A stretch of DNA of 64,000 nt. Source: Superficieibacter sp. 1612_C1 (lineage in GTDB: Bacteria > Pseudomonadota > Gammaproteobacteria > Enterobacterales > Enterobacteriaceae). Under the pieces are notes generated by a model that worked only from the letters and a program-made list of their open reading frames with translations, made no database searches and was not told the DNA's origin. The number at the start of each line of letters is the position of its first letter. Positions within the stretch are counted from its first letter, which is position 1. Positions 63,798-64,000 of this stretch are shown here, piece after piece. A program made the translations under genes and the position numbers. The stretch lies in the NCBI RefSeq assembly GCF_015234305.1, contig NZ_JADGMI010000001.1, positions 248,001 through 312,000 of the forward strand. Reading direction: 5' to 3'.

Positions 63798-64000
63798 ATG
63801 ACTTTTTTTGATGAGCTAAAACAATCACTTGAAGAAGCTATTGATATCAAAAAGGGTGTTAAAGGACCTGCTCGAGTGACTCGTTATGAAGTCGCAGATG
63901 TAAAAAAAATTAGAGAGCAGCTAAATGTTTCCCAAAGCGAAATGGCAAAAGCACTTGGTACGAGTCTTGATACGATAAAAAGTTGGGAATCAAGGCGGCG
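63798..64000 (+). CDS. XRE-type antitoxin (NadS/HigA-like), cut by the window end
   Basis: The first 67 codons of a helix-turn-helix antitoxin: MTFFDELKQSLEEAIDIKKG, then a linker with RVTRYEVADVKKIREQLNVS and the recognition region QSEMAKALGTSLDTIKSWES. The 3' end lies outside the window. It starts one base after the toxin stop, the usual toxin-first arrangement of HigBA. It should repress the operon through the site at 63430. Confidence 0.88.
   Translation, partial: MTFFDELKQSLEEAIDIKKGVKGPARVTRYEVADVKKIREQLNVSQSEMAKALGTSLDTIKSWESRR

Overview
The window is enterobacterial chromosome (Escherichia/Salmonella/Citrobacter-like). The evidence is the E. coli-type gene order allS-allA-allR-gcl-hyi-glxR-ybbW-allB-ybbY-glxK / allE-allC-allD / fdrA-ylbE-ylbF-ybcF, then purK-purE, lpxH-ppiB, cysS, ybcI, ybcJ-folD, the argU-type tRNA and pheP, plus REP/BIME repeats and PurR-, CRP- and Fur-like sites. 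The genus cannot be fixed from the sequence alone. No rRNA, CRISPR array, IS transposase, integrase or origin was seen.

Layout. (1) 1-4.4 kb is an accessory patch: an old-yellow-enzyme reductase, a crotonase that carries the full active-site set of 6-oxocamphor hydrolase, and a LysR regulator on the minus strand; then a truncated glutathione S-transferase, an orphan small ORF and an SDR oxidoreductase on the plus strand. (2) 4.6-26.2 kb is selU followed by a complete allantoin regulon. Allantoin is imported (YbbW), opened (AllB, AllC), and converted through ureidoglycine (AllE) and ureidoglycolate (AllA or AllD). Glyoxylate goes via Gcl, Hyi, GlxR and GlxK to 2-phosphoglycerate. Oxalurate goes via the FdrA/YlbE/YlbF oxamate carbamoyltransferase and the carbamate kinase YbcF to yield ATP. 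AllR and AllS regulate it, and two matching AllR-type operators are visible. (3) 26.2-35.7 kb is housekeeping: purEK with a perfect PurR box, lpxH, ppiB, cysS, ybcI, a MalI/MalX-like regulator and PTS permease pair, ybcJ, folD and tRNA-Arg(UCU).

(4) 35.7-52.3 kb is variable DNA between argU and pheP. It holds a GNAT and an ASCH protein; a six-gene sugar-acid cassette (GudP-like transporter, GntR regulator, cytosolic alkaline-phosphatase-superfamily enzyme, mandelate-racemase-type dehydratase, DgoK, DgoA); a stress block (KatN manganese catalase, YciE, YciG, AI-2E-family permease, a second YciG, YciF); and an iron-linked pair (YncE-like lipoprotein and a TonB-dependent receptor) behind a Fur-like palindrome.

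(5) 52.4-64 kb holds pheP; a transporter/isomerase/dehydrogenase cassette with a LacI regulator and paired operators; a Slam-type outer-membrane protein next to a glycine-rich TbpB-like lipoprotein; a drug-efflux MFS gene divergent from an XRE/MmyB regulator; and a toxin-antitoxin pair cut by the window end. The most interesting candidates are the Slam/lipoprotein pair, the phosphatase-containing galactonate-type cassette, the OYE/retro-Claisenase pair, and a MITE-like palindrome flanked by duplicated hairpins between allB and ybbY.
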